A DNA stretch of 35,055 nt from an uncultured Bacteroides sp. GTDB lineage: Bacteria > Bacteroidota > Bacteroidia > Bacteroidales > Bacteroidaceae. Numbering within the stretch: position 1 is the first letter of the stretch; every line of letters begins with the position of its first letter. Under the pieces are notes generated by a model. It searched no databases. It was not told the DNA's origin and saw only the letters and a list, made by a program, of their open reading frames with translations. Below are positions 9,270 to 17,861 of this stretch, one piece after another. The stretch spans positions 1 through 35,055 of the forward strand of contig CALUOV010000008.1 of assembly GCA_944322275.1 (NCBI GenBank), written 5' to 3'. Made by a program: the position numbers and the translations under genes.

Positions 9270-11030
9270 ATGCGAAAAATTTCTTTAATAGCAATGGTGG
9301 CGATAGCCGTCTCCACTTTTTCTTGTACGGATGCGAAGAACGGGAAAAGTACAAAGTCTACAGCTTGTAGTTTCCAAGCGGCTGATACTTCTTGGAGGTC
9401 TTTAAGCTTGCGAGAAAAGATAGGTCAAACCATGCTTATGCTCCCCGATCGGGAGTTAGAATTAAAATTGGGAGAGGGTTCTTTAGAGCGATACTTTGAA
9501 CGTTATCCGGTAACTGGTTTTTTTATGGGATGGAAACTATTTATAGGCATTCCGGAAGAAGAACGTGTAGAATTCGTTCAAAAGTCTGTGTTTGAATATC
9601 AACAAGCCTCAAGACTACCTTTATTATTCCAACAAGACTACGAATCGGGAGTAGGACTTCAAGGCATGACACCTTTCCCTAAAGAAATGGCCTTGGGGGC
9701 AACTAATTCTACGGATTTGGCATATAAATATGGTAAAAGCGTAGCTTTAGAATGCCGCTCTTTAGGCATCAATTGGGTGCTTCACCCTGTAGCGGATCTC
9801 AATATCAATCCGCTCAATCCTATTGTTAATACCAGAGGAATCTCCGATAATCCGCAGAAAGCAGTGGAGTTACTATCCGAGCAGATAAGAGGATTACAAG
9901 ACAATGACATCGCAGCTACAATAAAGCATTTTCCTGGTGATGGGGTAGACTATCGCGATCAGCACTTAATGACAACCGCAAATTCTCTTTCTTTGGCGGC
10001 ATGGAAACAATATCATGGGAAAGTTTTTACCGAATTAATTAAAAAGGGAGTTGCATGCATTATGCCGGGACACATTACATTGCCTGCATATCAACACGAG
10101 AAGCTGAATGGATTCTTTCCTCCCGCAACTTTATCGCATGAGTTATTGACGGATCTATTAAAAAAGGAGATGGGCTTTAAAGGAGTCATTGTTTCTGATG
10201 CAATGACAATGGGCGGTTTTCGCGGTTGGTATGAAAATGATTTAGAGGGACAAATAGCTAGTTTTTTAGCAGGTGTGGATGTCTTATTATGGCCATCTTA
10301 TGAATATATGGATAGTGTTGAAGTTCGCATCAGACGCGGTGAAATTCCAATGGAACGATTGGACGATGCTGTGCAACGCGTATGGGCAATGAAAGAACGT
10401 TTTGGCTTATTAAAAAAAGACCGTGAACTTATCAGACCGTTAACAGACAATGAAAAACAGAAGATAACAGAAGCCTCTAAAGAAATAACAGAACGTTCAA
10501 TTACTTTAATTCGAGACGAAGATCAGAAATTGCCACTGTCTATAGAGAAAGATAAAAAAATACTTTTGGTTGCTGTAACGCCTATTGCTCATAAAGGAGA
10601 TGACAGAGACTTTAAACGGCTGCTAAATTTACGCAATGAATTTATAAAAAGTGGATTTAATGTCGATTTTCAACGTAATATTCTGTATGAAAATCAAGGA
10701 TGGCAAGATAATGCCACAGATGTATACGACAAGGTGATTTTCCTCGTAGCCAGAAATACTCACACTCCATTTGGACCACTTCAATTATGGGACGATGAAG
10801 CGCAATCTGTTTGGGCAGCTAATTCAATGGACAAAAGTAAAGTGATAGTTATTTCGTTAGGAAGTCCATATATTGGGAATGAATACTTTGAACGTGTTAA
10901 GACATATATAAATACTTATTCTAACGATGCATCCACTCATTCAGCTTTACTAAAAGTCTTAACTGGAAAACTTCCGTTTAAAGGAGTATCTCCAGTAGAT
11001 TTGAATCGCAAATTTTTCACGTTTAACTAA
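9270..11030 (+). CDS. Glycoside hydrolase family 3, NagZ-type (putative beta-N-acetylhexosaminidase) lipoprotein
   Basis: This is a predicted exo-acting family 3 glycosidase of the NagZ-like branch, in which an Asp-His pair on a loop replaces a fixed acid/base residue. The N-terminus is a lipoprotein signal (VSTFSC, Cys19), so it is likely membrane-anchored in the periplasm or at the surface. The diagnostic motif KHFPGDG begins at Lys219 and is followed by RDQH, giving the dyad Asp230/His232. The nucleophile is Asp310 in GVIVSDAMTMGG. HPVADLNINPLNPIVNTRGI at about 171-190 is also typical. A C-terminal domain follows after about residue 395. At 586 residues it is much longer than one-domain NagZ (about 340). 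NagZ members release beta-GlcNAc; here the exact sugar is inference. It is followed 16 bases later by the SGNH hydrolase gene, so they are likely co-transcribed. Confidence 0.9.
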   Translation: MRKISLIAMVAIAVSTFSCTDAKNGKSTKSTACSFQAADTSWRSLSLREKIGQTMLMLPDRELELKLGEGSLERYFERYPVTGFFMGWKLFIGIPEEERVEFVQKSVFEYQQASRLPLLFQQDYESGVGLQGMTPFPKEMALGATNSTDLAYKYGKSVALECRSLGINWVLHPVADLNINPLNPIVNTRGISDNPQKAVELLSEQIRGLQDNDIAATIKHFPGDGVDYRDQHLMTTANSLSLAAWKQYHGKVFTELIKKGVACIMPGHITLPAYQHEKLNGFFPPATLSHELLTDLLKKEMGFKGVIVSDAMTMGGFRGWYENDLEGQIASFLAGVDVLLWPSYEYMDSVEVRIRRGEIPMERLDDAVQRVWAMKERFGLLKKDRELIRPLTDNEKQKITEASKEITERSITLIRDEDQKLPLSIEKDKKILLVAVTPIAHKGDDRDFKRLLNLRNEFIKSGFNVDFQRNILYENQGWQDNATDVYDKVIFLVARNTHTPFGPLQLWDDEAQSVWAANSMDKSKVIVISLGSPYIGNEYFERVKTYINTYSNDASTHSALLKVLTGKLPFKGVSPVDLNRKFFTFN

Positions 11031-11046
11031 AGAATATAAATAGTTT

Positions 11047-12306
11047 ATGAAACAGATGTTTTTTTTCGCAGCAATAATTTGTGGACTGTTTTTTTGCACT
11101 GGCTGCACGACTTCCCATGAAACAAATGGTTTGCAGACCCGTAATGGATTACCTAATTTTAATTACAAGATTCAACAAGAAGATTCCTTGTCCATTGTCT
11201 TTTTGGGAGGTAGTATAACCAACCATAAAGGCTATAGAGTACAAATTTCCGACTGGTTAAAAACACAATATAAAGGCATCAGATTTAAGACCATTAATTC
11301 CGGCATCGGAGGTACAGGATCTGATTTAGGAGTATTCCGAACCGATAGGGATGTATTAAGTCACCATCCTGATTTGGTTTTTATAGAATTTGCCGTAAAC
11401 GATGCCAAGAGTGATTCGCTGCTTATATGCCATTCCATGGAAGGAATTGTAAGAAAAATCTGGACTCAAAACCCATATACAGATATTTGTTTCCTGTATA
11501 CACTGAACGAAACGATGTTAGATGACTTAAAAGCTGGGAAAAAATATCGTTCCGTCAGATATATGGAACGAATTGCAGATTATTATGATATTCCTTCTGT
11601 AAATTTTGCAGACGATGTAATGGCATTAATGGAAAAGGGAAAATTAATCTTTAAAGGGGATGCAAAGAAAGATTATGGAGATAAAATAGTATTTACGAAT
11701 GACGGAACTCACCCGACATATGAGGGTGGACATCCAATCTACACAAAGACCCTAAGTCATGCTTTGCTACAAATGAATAAAGCCCAACAAAAAGCCCATC
11801 CATTAAGGATAGCTTTATATCCAGGAAATTACGAAAAAGCTAAAATGATACCTGTCGCAAATCTTTCTCATTCTAACGGTTGGAGAATCTTACTAGAATC
11901 AGATAAGGCCTTTACTCATTTTCAAGGGAGCTCCAATGAATTACAGCCTATTTGGGAATCTTCCAATCCTAAAGATTCCATAGAAATTTGTTTTGAAGGG
12001 AATCGCATAGGTGTTTTTGATTTAATTGGTCCTTCATCAGGTGGAATTTCTGTAGAAATAGATAATAATAGACCTTTCTATGTACGTAGGTTTGATAAAT
12101 ATTGCGCAGATCGGAATAGAGTAAATTATTGTTTGTTTGAAACATTAGAATATGGAAAGCATGTCGTTGTTATTCGGCCAGATAATCGGCGTTTTGAAAA
12201 GAGTGAGTTTTATCAGGAAAATAGTAGGGTGATACCAGAAAGTGAGTATTTTGATGAGTTTAATACATATATTGGTTCAGTGTTACTTGTAGGAGATTTA
12301 CTTTGA
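11047..12306 (+). CDS. SGNH/GDSL hydrolase lipoprotein (putative carbohydrate esterase)
   Basis: This predicted serine esterase probably removes acyl decorations from the glycan handled by this locus. The N-terminus is a lipoprotein signal (FFCTGC, lipid Cys near residue 20). The SGNH blocks are visible: block I is LGGSIT with nucleophile Ser56 (GGS in place of the classical GDS), the Gly-rich INSGIGGTGSD supplies the oxyanion Gly, block III is FAVND with Asn118, and block V is DGTHPT with Asp219 and His222. After about residue 250 comes a second domain rich in predicted beta strands, with the repeated pattern of a jelly-roll or carbohydrate-binding module. Overall length is 419 residues. It lies 16 bases after the GH3 gene and is the last intact gene before the decayed transposon. 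Deacetylation of sugars is the common role of such proteins in these loci, but the acyl group is not determinable. Confidence 0.9.
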   Translation: MKQMFFFAAIICGLFFCTGCTTSHETNGLQTRNGLPNFNYKIQQEDSLSIVFLGGSITNHKGYRVQISDWLKTQYKGIRFKTINSGIGGTGSDLGVFRTDRDVLSHHPDLVFIEFAVNDAKSDSLLICHSMEGIVRKIWTQNPYTDICFLYTLNETMLDDLKAGKKYRSVRYMERIADYYDIPSVNFADDVMALMEKGKLIFKGDAKKDYGDKIVFTNDGTHPTYEGGHPIYTKTLSHALLQMNKAQQKAHPLRIALYPGNYEKAKMIPVANLSHSNGWRILLESDKAFTHFQGSSNELQPIWESSNPKDSIEICFEGNRIGVFDLIGPSSGGISVEIDNNRPFYVRRFDKYCADRNRVNYCLFETLEYGKHVVVIRPDNRRFEKSEFYQENSRVIPESEYFDEFNTYIGSVLLVGDLL

Positions 12307-12356
12307 GGGCCTTGTATAATTAGAGACAACTGTCAAGTTCATTCGATGGTTGTAGC

Positions 12357-12718
12357 ATGTTAAAATCAGAGGAACACGACTTTGAGATCCTGGTTTCGCA
12401 GCTGAATGCAGAAAAACGTGCCCGTTGCGCCGCCGAAAAACAATCCCGCGATGACAAGGTTTTCATATCTTCTCTCTTGGAAAGGATATCTTCCCTTGAG
12501 CCCCTGATAGAGTCCAAAAGTGCCAAAATCGATGATATGTTCCACCAGATGAAAGCGATGCTTTTGAGCAAAGGCCCCATACCCTTTCTTCCGCATTGAA
12601 GGGTGAACTCATCGGCTCCATACGTGAAAGGTTCGAGCAACAGAAACGCGAACTGATGGAGGCTTTTGCACGAAAGCTTGCCGCCAAGGACAATGAAATG
12701 TCCCGGCTCAAAGGCTAG
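12357..12718 (+). pseudogene. IS66 transposase (TnpC) N-terminal fragment, broken
   Basis: An 80-codon frame beginning MLKSEEHDFEILVSQLNAEKRA has the coiled-coil leucine and charged pattern of the IS66 TnpC N-terminus. It stops at 12597-12599. The coding sense continues in another frame (about 12605-12718: ELIGSIRERFEQQKRELMEA, then LAAKDNEMSRLKG) before another stop. Further charged, Ser-rich sequence with KPKGGKE and RIKQLEQQK continues to about 12950 and looks like the linker before the catalytic domain. At least one frameshift and two stops are present, so no product is expected. Confidence 0.75.
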
Positions 12719-13139
12719 AAACCGAAAGGAGGGAAAGAAAGTTCTCCTTCTCTCTCATCTTCTGAAGATGCCGTTCCTCTTACGCCGGTAGGGCAGGCAT
12801 CGAGAATCAAACAGCTTGAGCAACAGAAGTCGGATTTTCAATCAACTTGCTCTGATGAATTGGATAGAGATCGGTTCGGACATACTCTCGTCTTTGGACG
12901 TGTCTCTTCGCTAAGAAATCATCTCATCAGGCGAGGCCCATGCCGATAAAAGTACGTTGAAGTGCAAGGACCGGTGTTTGCTGGGTAAAGATGAAAAAGA
13001 AGAGAATGTTGAAGCCGGCCTTCACTACTTCAAACGTTGGATTTTCTGCTATTACTCTCTCCTGTATAGCCTGACCCAGTTCGTTTTTCATGGCTGGGGA
13101 CGGTAGACACATGAAGCTGTCAATGAATCTTTTAAAGAA

Positions 13140-13708
13140 GTGATTGAACGCATACTTTTATACACTGATGGTGCCAATATCTATAAGTGCTGCGATGTAG
13201 GAGAATTGATACAACGGATAGCCTGTATGGTTCATATGCGAAGTCCGTCCTTCAAGTTGAAGGATGTTTCTGAACACACCAAGGCGATATTGAAGGTCTT
13301 TGATTATATCTTCCATGAAGATAAACAGGTCAAGGACCTCGAGGAGGAAGAAGAACCCGAACTTCTCAAGGCGGTGGATTATGTCCTAAAAGAATATCCC
13401 TGCATGCTCCGCTGCTTGGAGGATGGCCGCATAGACCTCTCGAATAACGTATGCGAAAGACAGATCCGGCGTATCGCAAAATACCGTAACAACAGCTTCT
13501 TCGCAGGCAGTCCGGCTGCTGATATCCGCTTTACCCGTCTTATGTCCTACTTTGCAAACATCTGGGCTCATAAACTGGACCCTGTAGAATACTTATGCGA
13601 GGTGTTCCGTCGGATTAAGAATACAGCCAGGGATGGGTGAACCTGCTTGTCCACAAATGGCAACCTGCCACCGTCGGCGTATGGGGTGAAGATCTGAAGC
13701 AATATTAA
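13140..13708 (+). pseudogene. IS66 transposase (TnpC) catalytic C-terminal fragment, frameshifted
   Basis: An open frame to 13640 contains the end of the DDE_Tnp_IS66 domain: YTDGANIYKC, then CMVHMRSPSFKL (equivalent to the Cys-Trp-x-His-x-Arg motif of intact copies), and the strongly conserved block DGRIDLSNNVCERQIRRIAKYRNNSFFAGS spread over two adjacent stretches near 13425-13510. After the stop at 13638-13640 the natural ending continues in the -1 frame from 13634 (WVNLLVHKWQP, resembling the usual LLPH-x-W ending) to a stop at 13706-13708. The first catalytic Asp region is missing or scrambled upstream, so this is a dead fragment. Confidence 0.8.
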
Positions 13709-13754
13709 AAAGAGTAGCCTCTTAGAGGGAAACGGTTCTATAATGACCGCTTAC

Positions 13755-14113
13755 CATCAAACTCCGTCATCTTTGTAAGCTAAGAACATAAAAATGCAAC
13801 GTTATGGGAAAAAAACTGGAAAGATTGCAAAGGATGTTGGTCATTGTAAACAAACTAAAAACGGAAGTAGGCTATGAGTTTGGGGAAAGTTTGAAGAAAG
13901 AAATTAATACGAAAATTGAATGTCCGTATCCTACCAAATAACGTTTTCGAATGAAGCTATGCTTCAACTGCCATAGAAGCCAAATGAAATGGCCATAGAA
14001 GCCAGATGAAATGCCCATAGAAGCTTACTTACTTTACTTTTCATCCTATGCTTTGGCAAATCTAAGGAATTTTATAAAACGAAATTGAAGATAAACTCTT
14101 GTAATTGAATAAC
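13755..14113. other. Non-coding stretch between IS66 remnant and topB, with one short ORF
   Basis: The only plausible frame is a 45-codon ORF at 13804-13941 (+) starting MGKKLERLQRMLVIVNKLKTE. It is basic and helical and could be the first piece of a truncated regulator, but I do not recognise it with confidence. It is followed by a 22-bp tandem repeat (13970-14024). I see no convincing terminator for topB, whose stop is at 14114. Confidence 0.4.
13970..14024. repeat. 22-bp tandem repeat, 2.5 copies
   Basis: Unit 1 is at 13970-13991, unit 2 at 13992-14013 (one base different), and a partial third unit at 14014-14024. The core is CCATAGAAGC followed by CAAATGAAATG or CAGATGAAATG. It lies in a gap between a dead transposon and the end of topB. 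Function is unknown. Confidence 0.85.
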
Positions 14114-16264
14114 TTATTCTCCAAAAGTTTTACGGAAAGTGCATCCATTGCGCCATTCCGAGCAACCGTAAGCTGTCTTACCCTTGATGATGGTACCCTT
14201 ACCACAGAGAGGGCAAGATTTACCTATCCACTCATCCGTTAGTACGGCAGGCACTTCCACTTTCTTTTTTCGCGGAGCACGTTTCTTAGGCGTAGCCGCT
14301 TTCTTGGATACCTCCTCCTTCTTAACTTTCGGAGAATCTGAAGCAACCGAGTGAAGTGGTGTGGATTGCACAGGGACATAACGGTTACTGTGATCGGCCA
14401 ATACATTAGCTACGATGGCAGACACCATCTGCTTCAATTCTTCCAGGAACTGGTTGGCGTTATATGTGCGACGCTCTATTTCCCGCAACTTCTTTTCCCA
14501 AATGCCGGTCAGTTCGGCACTTTTCAAAAGCTCTTCATTAATTATCTGTATCAGCTCAATACCCGTAGGAGTTGCTATCAGATTCTTCTTCTCTTTACGG
14601 ATATAATTACGTTTGAATAAGGTCTCGATGATGGCGGCACGGGTAGACGGACGGCCTATACCATTTTCTTTTAAGGCATCACGCAATTCGTCATTGTCCA
14701 CCAGTTTGCCGGCTGTCTCCATAGCGCGAAGCAGAGTCGCTTCGGTGTAGGGACGGGGCGGCTGGGTCCATTTTTCGACCAGCTCGGGCATATGCGGTCC
14801 GCTCTCCCCTTTCATAAAAGCAGGCAGTACTTTCTCTTCGTCTGTTTCTTTGCCATCCTTGTCTTCGGGAGTCTGAGTAGTGGCGTTAGAGCTGAACACT
14901 ACCCGCCAACCCGGCTCCAGAATCTGTTTGCCGGAGGTTTTGAACTCAATGCCGTCCGCCTCTCCTTCTACGGTCGTGGTGGAGAAACGGCAATCGGGGT
15001 AGAACACAGCGATGAAACGCCGGGCTATAAGGTCGAATACCATGCGCTCGCGGTCGGTCAAATTAATGGGAGACTGACCGGTAGGAATGATGGCATGGTG
15101 GTCGGTCACCTTGGAGTTGTCGAATACTTTCTTCGACTTTACCAAAGTTTGTCCCTCTAACGGAGAGGTCAATGTTTCATATCCGCGCAAACCTTTCAGG
15201 ATACCGGGGCACTTGGGGTAGATATCATCGCTTAGATAGGTCGTGTCAACGCGAGGATAAGTCGCCACCTTTTTCTCGTAAAGAGACTGAATAAGCTTCA
15301 AAGTGTCATCGGCGGAAAAGGCAAACTTCTTATTACATTCCACTTGCAGGGAAGTCAGGTCGAAAAGGCGGGGCGGCGCTTCCCGTCCTTCTTTCTTAGC
15401 GACAGAGGTCACGCTGAAAGGCATCTCCTTTATTCGGTTCAGTAATTCTTCCCCCCTTGCACGGTCTGTGATGGGGTCGATACCCCGGTTTTCCTCCGGC
15501 TTCTTGGCTTTCTTGGCGGGAGTGTCCTTTGCTTTTTCCGCTTCCAGGATGAGCTCTTCTTCGCTTTTACGCACTAAGGCGGTGAAGAGCGTGTCGCGAT
15601 AGACTGTGTTCAGCACCCAGTATTGACGGGGGACAAAGTTTTGAATCTCCAACTGGCGGTTGACGATAAGAGCCAACGTGGGAGTCTGCACCCGTCCGAT
15701 GGAAAGCACCTGACGGTTTTGCCCATACTTCATGGTGTAAAGGCGCGTGGCGTTCATGCCTAAGAGCCAGTCGCCGATGGCACGGCTCAATCCCGCTTCG
15801 TAGAGGGGCTGGTATTCGGACGCCTCATGCAGGTGGGCGAAACCCTCGCGGATGGATTCCTCGGTAAGCGAGGAAATCCATAGGCGTTTTACCGGACAAC
15901 GCGCGCCGGCTTTCTGCATCACCCATCGCTGGATAAGCTCTCCCTCCTGTCCCGCATCCCCGCAATTGATAATCATATCTGCCTTTTGCATCAGCGTTTC
16001 TATGATATGAAACTGGCGTTCGTACGTAGGATTGCTAATCAGTTTGATGCCAAAGCGAGGCGGAATCATGGGCAAGTAATTCAAACGCCACGATTTCCAT
16101 TCCGGTGTATATTCGTGCGGTTCCTTCAACGTGCACAAGTGTCCGAACGTCCAGGTCACCTGGTATCCGTTTCCTTCAATGTATCCGTCTTTTTTCTCTC
16201 TGGCTCCCAGCACATCGGCTATGTCGCGTGCCACGGAGGGTTTTTCGGCTATGCAAACTATCAT
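14114..16264 (-). CDS. topB: DNA topoisomerase III
   Basis: This type IA topoisomerase relaxes and decatenates single-stranded-region DNA through a 5'-phosphotyrosine link. The chosen start gives MIVCIAEKPSVARDIADVLGA, the canonical TOPRIM opening. The upstream in-frame Met would add 19 residues reading over the promoter, so I rejected it. The second TOPRIM motif is NCGDAGQEGELIQRW (about 105-120). The catalytic Tyr is Tyr336 in ATYPRVDTTYL. IGRVQTPTLALI (about 188-200) and the GIGRPSTRAAIIETL block (about 535-550) are family hallmarks. A Lys-rich linker (KKAATPKKRAPRKKK) leads to a C-terminal four-Cys zinc ribbon (CPLCGKG and CSEWRNGC). The length of 716 residues is normal. It appears to be a single-gene unit. 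Copies are found both in chromosomes and on integrative elements; the GC-rich context here suggests a chromosomal one. Confidence 0.95.
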   Translation of the reverse strand: MIVCIAEKPSVARDIADVLGAREKKDGYIEGNGYQVTWTFGHLCTLKEPHEYTPEWKSWRLNYLPMIPPRFGIKLISNPTYERQFHIIETLMQKADMIINCGDAGQEGELIQRWVMQKAGARCPVKRLWISSLTEESIREGFAHLHEASEYQPLYEAGLSRAIGDWLLGMNATRLYTMKYGQNRQVLSIGRVQTPTLALIVNRQLEIQNFVPRQYWVLNTVYRDTLFTALVRKSEEELILEAEKAKDTPAKKAKKPEENRGIDPITDRARGEELLNRIKEMPFSVTSVAKKEGREAPPRLFDLTSLQVECNKKFAFSADDTLKLIQSLYEKKVATYPRVDTTYLSDDIYPKCPGILKGLRGYETLTSPLEGQTLVKSKKVFDNSKVTDHHAIIPTGQSPINLTDRERMVFDLIARRFIAVFYPDCRFSTTTVEGEADGIEFKTSGKQILEPGWRVVFSSNATTQTPEDKDGKETDEEKVLPAFMKGESGPHMPELVEKWTQPPRPYTEATLLRAMETAGKLVDNDELRDALKENGIGRPSTRAAIIETLFKRNYIRKEKKNLIATPTGIELIQIINEELLKSAELTGIWEKKLREIERRTYNANQFLEELKQMVSAIVANVLADHSNRYVPVQSTPLHSVASDSPKVKKEEVSKKAATPKKRAPRKKKVEVPAVLTDEWIGKSCPLCGKGTIIKGKTAYGCSEWRNGCTFRKTFGE

Positions 16265-16287
16265 TCGTTTTTGTCTTTTTGAGCTTG

Positions 16288-16295
16288 CAAAGTTA
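16288..16295 (-). promoter_or_regulatory. Candidate -7 element of topB
   Basis: Minus-strand TAACTTTG matches TAnnTTTG, 23 bases before the chosen topB start. No clear TTTG lies at the -33 position, so the promoter is only partly supported. Confidence 0.45.
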
Positions 16296-16406
16296 CAAAT
16301 AAGGATGGAAATACGCCTCACTCTGCAAAAGAAGTTTCCGTCCTAAGGGCAAATCCGTTTCCTTTCGCAAGATTCGTCCGGGGGCTACTGATGCAAAGGG
16401 ACGGAG

Positions 16407-16462
16407 GTTTCTAACATAAGCGGGGAAGGTTAGAAACATTCGGCGTCTATGTTTCTAACCTT
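16407..16462. repeat. Three alternating copies of GTTTCTAAC, including a 14-bp perfect inverted repeat
   Basis: GTTTCTAAC occurs at 16407-16415 (+), 16429-16437 (-) and 16451-16459 (+), exactly 22 bases apart each time. The last two are extended to a perfect 14-bp inverted repeat (16426-16439 with 16449-16462) around a 9-base loop. No T-run follows on either strand, so it does not look like a simple intrinsic terminator. It lies between the end of the histidine kinase gene and the start of topB, both read leftwards. Confidence 0.8.
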
Positions 16463-16514
16463 TCAGGATTTCCATCGGAAGCGCTTCTGCCGGGGGATTT
16501 TAATTATCGTCCTT

Positions 16515-17861
16515 TTACGGATAAGGAAACAACAGCGTGAACGTGCTTCCTTTGCCGGAGGCAGATTGCGCATCGATGCTGCCGCGATGCAGGTGCATGA
16601 TTTGGCGGGCCAGTGTGAGGCCGATGCCCGAACCGTTCGGCTTGGTAGTGAAGAAGGGAACGAAGATGTGCTGCAACACATCCGGTTCAATGCCTGTGCC
16701 GTCATCCTCGCAACGCAGGTAAGGGCGGCCTCCGGTGGTGACACCTGCCGATAGAGTGATGTGCCGGGCGTTGTTCTCCACCGCATTTTTTACGAGGTTT
16801 ATCAACACCTGTTCTATTTGTCCTTTGTCTGCGATGAGCTTAAGGGGAACGGAGGGATTAACTGAACGGATGGAAACGGACGCCTGCATCAGGCGGGCGA
16901 TGTCGTTCAGCAAGTCGGCGGCGTTGTGCAGTTGGAGTTGGGGCAAAGGCAGGTGCGTTATTTCCCGATAGCTGTTGACGAAATGGGTGAGTGACTTTCC
17001 GCGGCGGGCGATGGTCTGAAGCATTTGCCGCATGTCCGCCTTGTCTCCTGTGGGGCCTTCCCATTGTTCTATCTGTGTGTCCAGCAGTTCGGCCAGGGAA
17101 ATGATGGGGGTGAGGGAATTCATCATTTCATGCGTCAGTACCCGCAGCAACTTCTGCCAGGATTCGGTCTCCTGACTGTTCAATGCGCTGTAGATGTTCT
17201 TTAGGCTGGCCACCCGCAAGCGATGTCCCTGCAAGACGAAAGTCATGCCCGACAGAGCCAGTTGGGTAGGCTCTTCTTGCCGGTGGTCGATTTGTACGAT
17301 GTCCAGTTGTCCGGGTGTGAGTTGCCGCAGGCGTTCGGGTAGGTCTGGATGCAGGTAACGCAAGTCGGCGATGGTCTTGGGAGCGCGTAGAGCATTAGTC
17401 TCAGGACGGTTTTCATCGATGGCCGATGAGACGAGCCGGGTAGCTGAGCGGTTCATCCACTCCAAGGAGCCGTCTGACGTATAGACCAGGATGGCGGTGT
17501 CGACGTGTTCGGCCAACGCCCGGAAATATTGCAGGCGGCTTTCCCGCTTTTGCAGGTCATTGCGATAGGCGGAGAGAGCCGTCTGCATCTCGTTTATCAG
17601 TTCGGGAGCGATGCCGCGGGTGTCGTGCGGGTCGAAAGCGTCGGGAAACTCGGAGTAGCGCACGGCACGGATAAACTGTTTCATCCGGCAGGAACTCCGG
17701 TTGAGGAAGCTGTAAATGCTCCAGACACACCCCGCCGTTGCCAAAAGGGCGATACCTGCGGTGAGGTAGTAGCCCTTCACGGCACACGCCGATGCGGCCA
17801 GGCAAGTGGCGAGCAGGACGGCGGTCAGCAGCAGAGGCGTAAGGTTTCTTTTCTTTTTCAT
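16515..17861 (-). CDS. NtrB-like membrane sensor histidine kinase
   Basis: This is a sensor kinase for the adjacent sigma-54 activator. Two N-terminal membrane helices (about 8-27 and 31-52) are separated by only a few residues, so almost no periplasmic domain exists and sensing is probably membrane or cytoplasmic. A PAS-like region follows (about 95-205, AILVYTSDGSLEWMNRSATRL). The dimerisation/phosphotransfer helix has His244 in LTHEMMNSLTPIISL, the NtrB-type His-Glu-x-x-Asn form. The ATPase domain has N box LINLVKNAVENN, G1 EDDGTGIEPD, F box FVPFFTTK and G2 GSGIGLTLARQI. The length of 448 residues suits the class. The start codon overlaps the stop of the regulator gene by four bases (ATGA at 17858-17861), implying translational coupling. 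Confidence 0.94.
   Translation of the reverse strand: MKKKRNLTPLLLTAVLLATCLAASACAVKGYYLTAGIALLATAGCVWSIYSFLNRSSCRMKQFIRAVRYSEFPDAFDPHDTRGIAPELINEMQTALSAYRNDLQKRESRLQYFRALAEHVDTAILVYTSDGSLEWMNRSATRLVSSAIDENRPETNALRAPKTIADLRYLHPDLPERLRQLTPGQLDIVQIDHRQEEPTQLALSGMTFVLQGHRLRVASLKNIYSALNSQETESWQKLLRVLTHEMMNSLTPIISLAELLDTQIEQWEGPTGDKADMRQMLQTIARRGKSLTHFVNSYREITHLPLPQLQLHNAADLLNDIARLMQASVSIRSVNPSVPLKLIADKGQIEQVLINLVKNAVENNARHITLSAGVTTGGRPYLRCEDDGTGIEPDVLQHIFVPFFTTKPNGSGIGLTLARQIMHLHRGSIDAQSASGKGSTFTLLFPYP

Larger units (their letters stand above)
12340..13754 (+). mobile_element. Degenerate IS66-family insertion sequence remnant
   Basis: This stretch holds pieces of an IS66-type TnpC transposase broken by stops and frameshifts. 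The right end carries an IS66-like terminal sequence: read on the minus strand from 13754 it is GTAAGCGGTCATTATAG, beginning GTAAGCGG like other IS66 inverted repeats. No matching left repeat is visible near 12307-12400, so the left boundary is approximate and that end has probably been deleted. No intact accessory genes (TnpA, TnpB) are present. The element is immobile. It lies directly between the AT-rich utilization locus and GC-richer DNA. Confidence 0.8.

Noticed and set aside
13804..13941. 45-codon ORF as a real regulator gene
   Set aside because: It starts like a basic DNA-binding protein but ends abruptly and I cannot match it to a family, so it is noted only within the non-coding stretch.
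16265..16321. 19-codon extension of topB
   Set aside because: The family begins with MIVCIAEKPS; the extension reads through the candidate -7 element.
16426..16462. Intrinsic terminator for the kinase operon
   Set aside because: The 14-bp stem has no T-run on the minus strand, where TCCCCGC follows, so I list it only as a repeat.
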